Shown: positions 62,008-64,000 of the stretch, in pieces
How the letters are laid out: each line of letters begins with the position of its first letter
Numbering within the stretch: position 1 is the first letter of the stretch
Assembly (NCBI GenBank): GCA_031213475.1
Contig: JARUPZ010000036.1
Span: 3,162,001-3,226,000 of the forward strand
From: Nereocystis luetkeana
Lineage: Eukaryota; Sar; Phaeophyceae; Laminariales; Laminariaceae
Reading direction: 5' to 3'
Length of the DNA: 64,000 bases
The notes under the pieces: model-generated
Database searches by the model: none
Seen by the model: only the letters and a program-made list of their open reading frames with translations
What the model was told of the DNA's origin: nothing
Program-made: the position numbers and the translations under genes

Positions 62008-63211
62008 CACGGCACGCGAGGCAACACACACCCCATCGAACAATACTTCAAGGTTTTGCCTCTGCTCGACAACCTGAAGAGTACAAACGCCGAGCGGTGC
62101 GTCTACGTGTGGCACAAATACAAACCTCGGTACGGGACCTTTCCGAACGTCTCCACTAAATAATTAATTTTGTGTGTTGTATGTGTGCCGCCTTTCATTT
62201 TTCGAGAAACCTAGGCCCGGAAAAATGCCCCCAGAGGGGCGGAGCGCGTGTGCCATCTTGCGTGCAGTACGGTACTTCGCCCCCCGAAAATGTGCTGCGA
62301 GCGAGTACACAAGCGGTCATTTTACCTCGAGGAAGGCTGCAGGCGTAGAACTTTCTACCCTTGTTTAGCCCCGTCTTCCGAACCGTCAGCAGTTTCCCCG
62401 CGCGCTGGTGCTGCGGGCACCTAGGCGCGAGTCGCAGGAAGAGCTCCTCCTCCTCCCTGGCGTTACTGCAAGCGGAAAAGAAAGCACACGCATACACAAA
62501 CACACATAAAAACAAAAAAACGAAAAAACGAAAAACGAAAAAAAAAAGCGGTTTCAGAAAAAGAAGGGTGCCAGCGGAACTTGGCGTGGTAAGCTTTGCG
62601 TTGTCCCCCGAACCCCTCACGACCACGCCGCCTCGCTGTCGCATGCCCTGTGTCCGACTTTGAGGTTGATCCTCCGGCACCGGCAGGCGGGGGCCTCGAG
62701 AGCGGTGTGGACAGTAGGATTTCGATGTTGGCCAGACACGTGTATTAAATGGTGCAGTAGTAGTACAGCTGGTACTGCAGTAGCTGGCATCGTACATACA
62801 GCAGCGGGGTGGTAGGTAGAGCACAGTAGATACGCTGTGGAAGGCACATAGGCGCAGCAGTGGACACAGCAGCAGTAGTAGAAACAACAAGACCGCGCGC
62901 AGAGGCGATGATAATAAAAAAACTCTACCTACGCCAAAGGGCTTTCAGCGTGGTAGCACCAGAGCTTGTCAGTGGTCATCCCTCCCTCCCTCCCTCCCTC
63001 CCTCCCTCTCTCCTTCCGGCGTAGCGCTTGCTTTTGCTGAAATACGTGAACCTTGGCTCTCGTTCGGCGGCAGTACTGACCTCGGACGCTTGAAGGAACA
63101 CACGTTTCCTTCGCCGCAACCGCCACCGCTGCTACCGCTGGTGCCTTGCCCTTGTCCTTGTCCTTGTCCTTGTCCTCTGTTTCCGCCGGCGACAGCTAGT
63201 GCGTCCAGACA
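56279..63211 (-). CDS. GRF zinc finger - SAP - acidic-tail protein, N-terminus outside window
   Basis: Exons 63081-63211, 62326-62465, 59593-59747, 57861-57920 and 56279-57337 join in frame (about 513 residues). A GRF-type zinc finger (ligand set C-x2-H, C, C) runs from CPQHQRAGKLLTVRKTG through GRKFYACSLPRG to EGCDFFMWAEDNP, split by a phase-1 intron. About 35 residues later a SAP DNA-binding motif, LPIPELKKELKKRRLTSGGK then KDDLVKRL, is split by a phase-0 intron. The last exon (351 codons) is Asp/Glu/Ser/Gly-rich with KRSRRLG as a likely nuclear signal. It ends either at TAA (56279-56281) or by splicing at CACAAG/GTAAAG. GRF fingers bind single-stranded DNA in APE2, TOP3A, NEIL3 and TTF2; GRF plus SAP in this order matches none that I recognise. 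A donor at 63995/63996 shows that the gene extends to the right. Confidence 0.82.
57752..57800 (+). repeat. family A, minimal copy (~40 bp)
   Basis: GTCATACGACTACGGCTGTG and ATATCGAGTACACC followed by C-rich sequence. One of the shortest copies, showing 5' truncation. Confidence 0.75.
57861..57920 (-). CDS. GRF-SAP gene, SAP motif exon (60 nt)
   Basis: ELKKRRLTSGGKKDDLVKRL, 20 codons, phase 0 on both sides. Donor CGACTG/GTGAGA. Confidence 0.85.
57921..59592. other. intron between SAP exon and GRF exon
   Basis: Contains fragments resembling M2 near 58550-58700, a minimal family A copy at 59110-59155 and (GTT)n at 59320-59350. No exon seen. Confidence 0.55.
59110..59158 (+). repeat. family A, minimal copy with poly(C) tail
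   Basis: GGCCATGCATGATATCGAGT AC, then a C run of about 18. Confidence 0.75.
59593..59747 (-). CDS. GRF-SAP gene, second half of GRF finger and SAP start
   Basis: GEGCDFFMWAEDNPALVLSE, then WRQRKGAVWTKTFSKLPIPE and LKK. Acceptor CCGACAG/GC, donor AAAAAG/GTGCTT. Confidence 0.9.
60502..60618. mobile_element. M1 MITE-like palindrome
   Basis: Ends TTTACGGGGGACCATAG and CTATGGTCCCCCGAGATAG. The left arm reads AAATACCAGTAGG where the consensus is AAATAGG. Confidence 0.83.
61599..61709. mobile_element. M1 MITE-like palindrome
   Basis: Ends TATTGCGGGGGACCCTAG and CTATGGCCCCCCGTAATAG. The interior AACCTATATATTTAACC is the uninterrupted form. Confidence 0.85.
62326..62465 (-). CDS. GRF-SAP gene, first half of GRF finger
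   Basis: NAREEEELFLRLAPRCPQHQ and LTVRKTGLNKGRKFYACSLP. Acceptor CGCTTGCAG/T, donor CTCGAG/GTAAAA, phase 1. Confidence 0.9.
63081..63211 (-). CDS. GRF-SAP gene, Gly/Gln-rich exon
   Basis: CLDALAVAGGNRGQGQGQGQ, a Ser/Gly run and NVCSFKRP. Acceptor ACGGCAG/TGT with TTCTAAC just upstream; donor CCGAG/GTCAGT, phase 2. The 5' boundary is tentative. Confidence 0.6.
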
Positions 63212-63703
63212 CTGCCGTTGTTAGAACGTGCGCACGTTCACAGTCTTGTTATGAACGCTGACGGCGGTTACACATGTGGTTGTTGTTGCTGCCGTTTTTT
63301 TTTTTTGTTTGCTGTTGTAGTTTCGTCATGGTCGTTTTCGCTGGTGTTGATATTGTCAATGGTTGGTAGATGCCAGCACACCGATGACCTTGCACGACGA
63401 TGTTGTGCGAGACGATCTGTTGTTGCATCATGCTGCTGCTGCTGCTGGTGCTATTGCATACAGCAGTAGTGGCTCTGTCTCGATGCACACCGTTGATCTG
63501 TGCACGAAGCTGTCGACGATGCACGTGCCATCGTGAAATACTAACAACAACTATGCCGGTCCGAACACAGACCCGGCATCAACATCAACACCAACACCAA
63601 CACCAACACTACACCAGCCACCACCGCGACCTCCAACACTACCAATACTAAAACAATAATAACCACACCCACACCAACACCACCACCAACACCACCAACC
63701 ACT

Positions 63704-63813
63704 ACTACGGGGGACCACATTAGATAGGACCAAAATATTGTTAGTAAAAATATGTAAATATATAGGTTTTTGTGTGTACCGTAGGTCCTGTTTAATATGG
63801 TTCCCCGCAATAG
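63704..63813. mobile_element. M1 MITE-like palindrome
   Basis: Ends TACTACGGGGGACCACATTA and TAATATGGTTCCCCGCAATA. The interior AAATATATAGGTTTTTG is the uninterrupted form used for comparison. Confidence 0.85.
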
Positions 63814-63995
63814 CATAATGCCAACACCATCACCATCCCCAACACCACCAACCCCTCGACTTCAACTCCAACTCCAACTCCAACTTCAACCTCACCTTCA
63901 AATTCAATACAAGCATCAACATCAACTTCAACCTGAAACTCAATTTCAACCTCAACGACAACTCCAACTTCAGCCCCCGCATCCGCGCCGCTCAC
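63814..63995. repeat. degenerate AACTTC/ACCTCA simple sequence
   Basis: CAACTCCAACTTCAACCTCA-like repeats fill the start of the intron next to the edge donor. The VEVEVG frame across them is an artefact. Confidence 0.8.
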
Positions 63996-64000
63996 CTGAT
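63996..64000 (-). CDS. last 5 nt of an upstream exon (GRF-SAP gene)
   Basis: ATCAG/GTGAGC at the right edge is a consensus donor on the strand of the GRF-SAP gene, so an upstream exon probably ends here. Confidence 0.5.

Larger units (their letters stand above)
59748..62325. other. intron within the GRF finger (2.6 kb)
   Basis: Two M1 elements (60502, 61599), an M2 fragment (61836-61892), (CA)n and (TC)n runs near 59960-60020, and (TA)n at 61930-62002. No coding signal. Confidence 0.55.

Overview
The window is nuclear DNA from a eukaryote with long, repeat-packed introns. It contains spliced GT-AG genes (one GC-AG intron), MITE-like palindromes, a tRNA-derived SINE-like sequence, long poly(C)/poly(G) runs and many tandem repeats. 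The gene content and this intron and repeat style would suit an alga with a large genome, such as a brown alga or other stramenopile. That assignment is inference: nothing in the window names the species. A 100-N scaffold gap lies at 48575-48674. Long uninterrupted open frames here are nearly always translated simple repeats; the real coding sequence is in short exons. || Layout. (1) 1-21349, minus strand: a PLAA/Doa1/Ufd3 orthologue. Twelve exons join in a continuous frame and give the first ~592 residues (WD40 propeller, PFU domain, start of the PUL domain). The 3' end lies beyond the left edge. (2) 21350-21907: a 558-bp intergenic segment between two divergent start codons. (3) 21908-40782, plus strand: a complete NUP50-type nucleoporin in nine exons, 627 residues, with an importin-alpha-binding N-terminus, an FG-rich middle and a C-terminal Ran-binding domain. 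(4) 40783-~48900: repeats with no confident gene. (5) ~48898-55677, minus strand: RecQ-family helicase exons (RECQL4-like), carrying two clear frame problems and a decayed duplicate of the motif-V exon. (6) 56279-64000, minus strand: exons of a protein with a GRF zinc finger followed by a SAP domain and a long acidic tail. It continues beyond the right edge, where a splice donor sits at 63995/63996. || PLAA/Doa1 and NUP50 point to ubiquitin/Cdc48 handling and nuclear transport. The RecQ and GRF-SAP exons point to DNA repair or replication. The GRF-SAP exons and the RecQ exons are on one strand, only ~230-600 bp apart, with compatible splice phases. They may therefore be one gene, a GRF-SAP-RecQ helicase architecture I do not recognise. 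|| Repeats. At least three palindromic MITE-like families (M1, M2, M3) are present, and two of them have given rise to short tandem arrays. Two dispersed families (A and B) share a fixed 3' end GAGTAC followed by C-rich sequence, with variable 5' truncation. A 9-bp palindrome TACCWGGTA occurs at least 24 times (about 0.5 expected) and appears as a 7-bp insertion at TA sites inside some MITE copies, resembling cut-and-paste transposon footprints.
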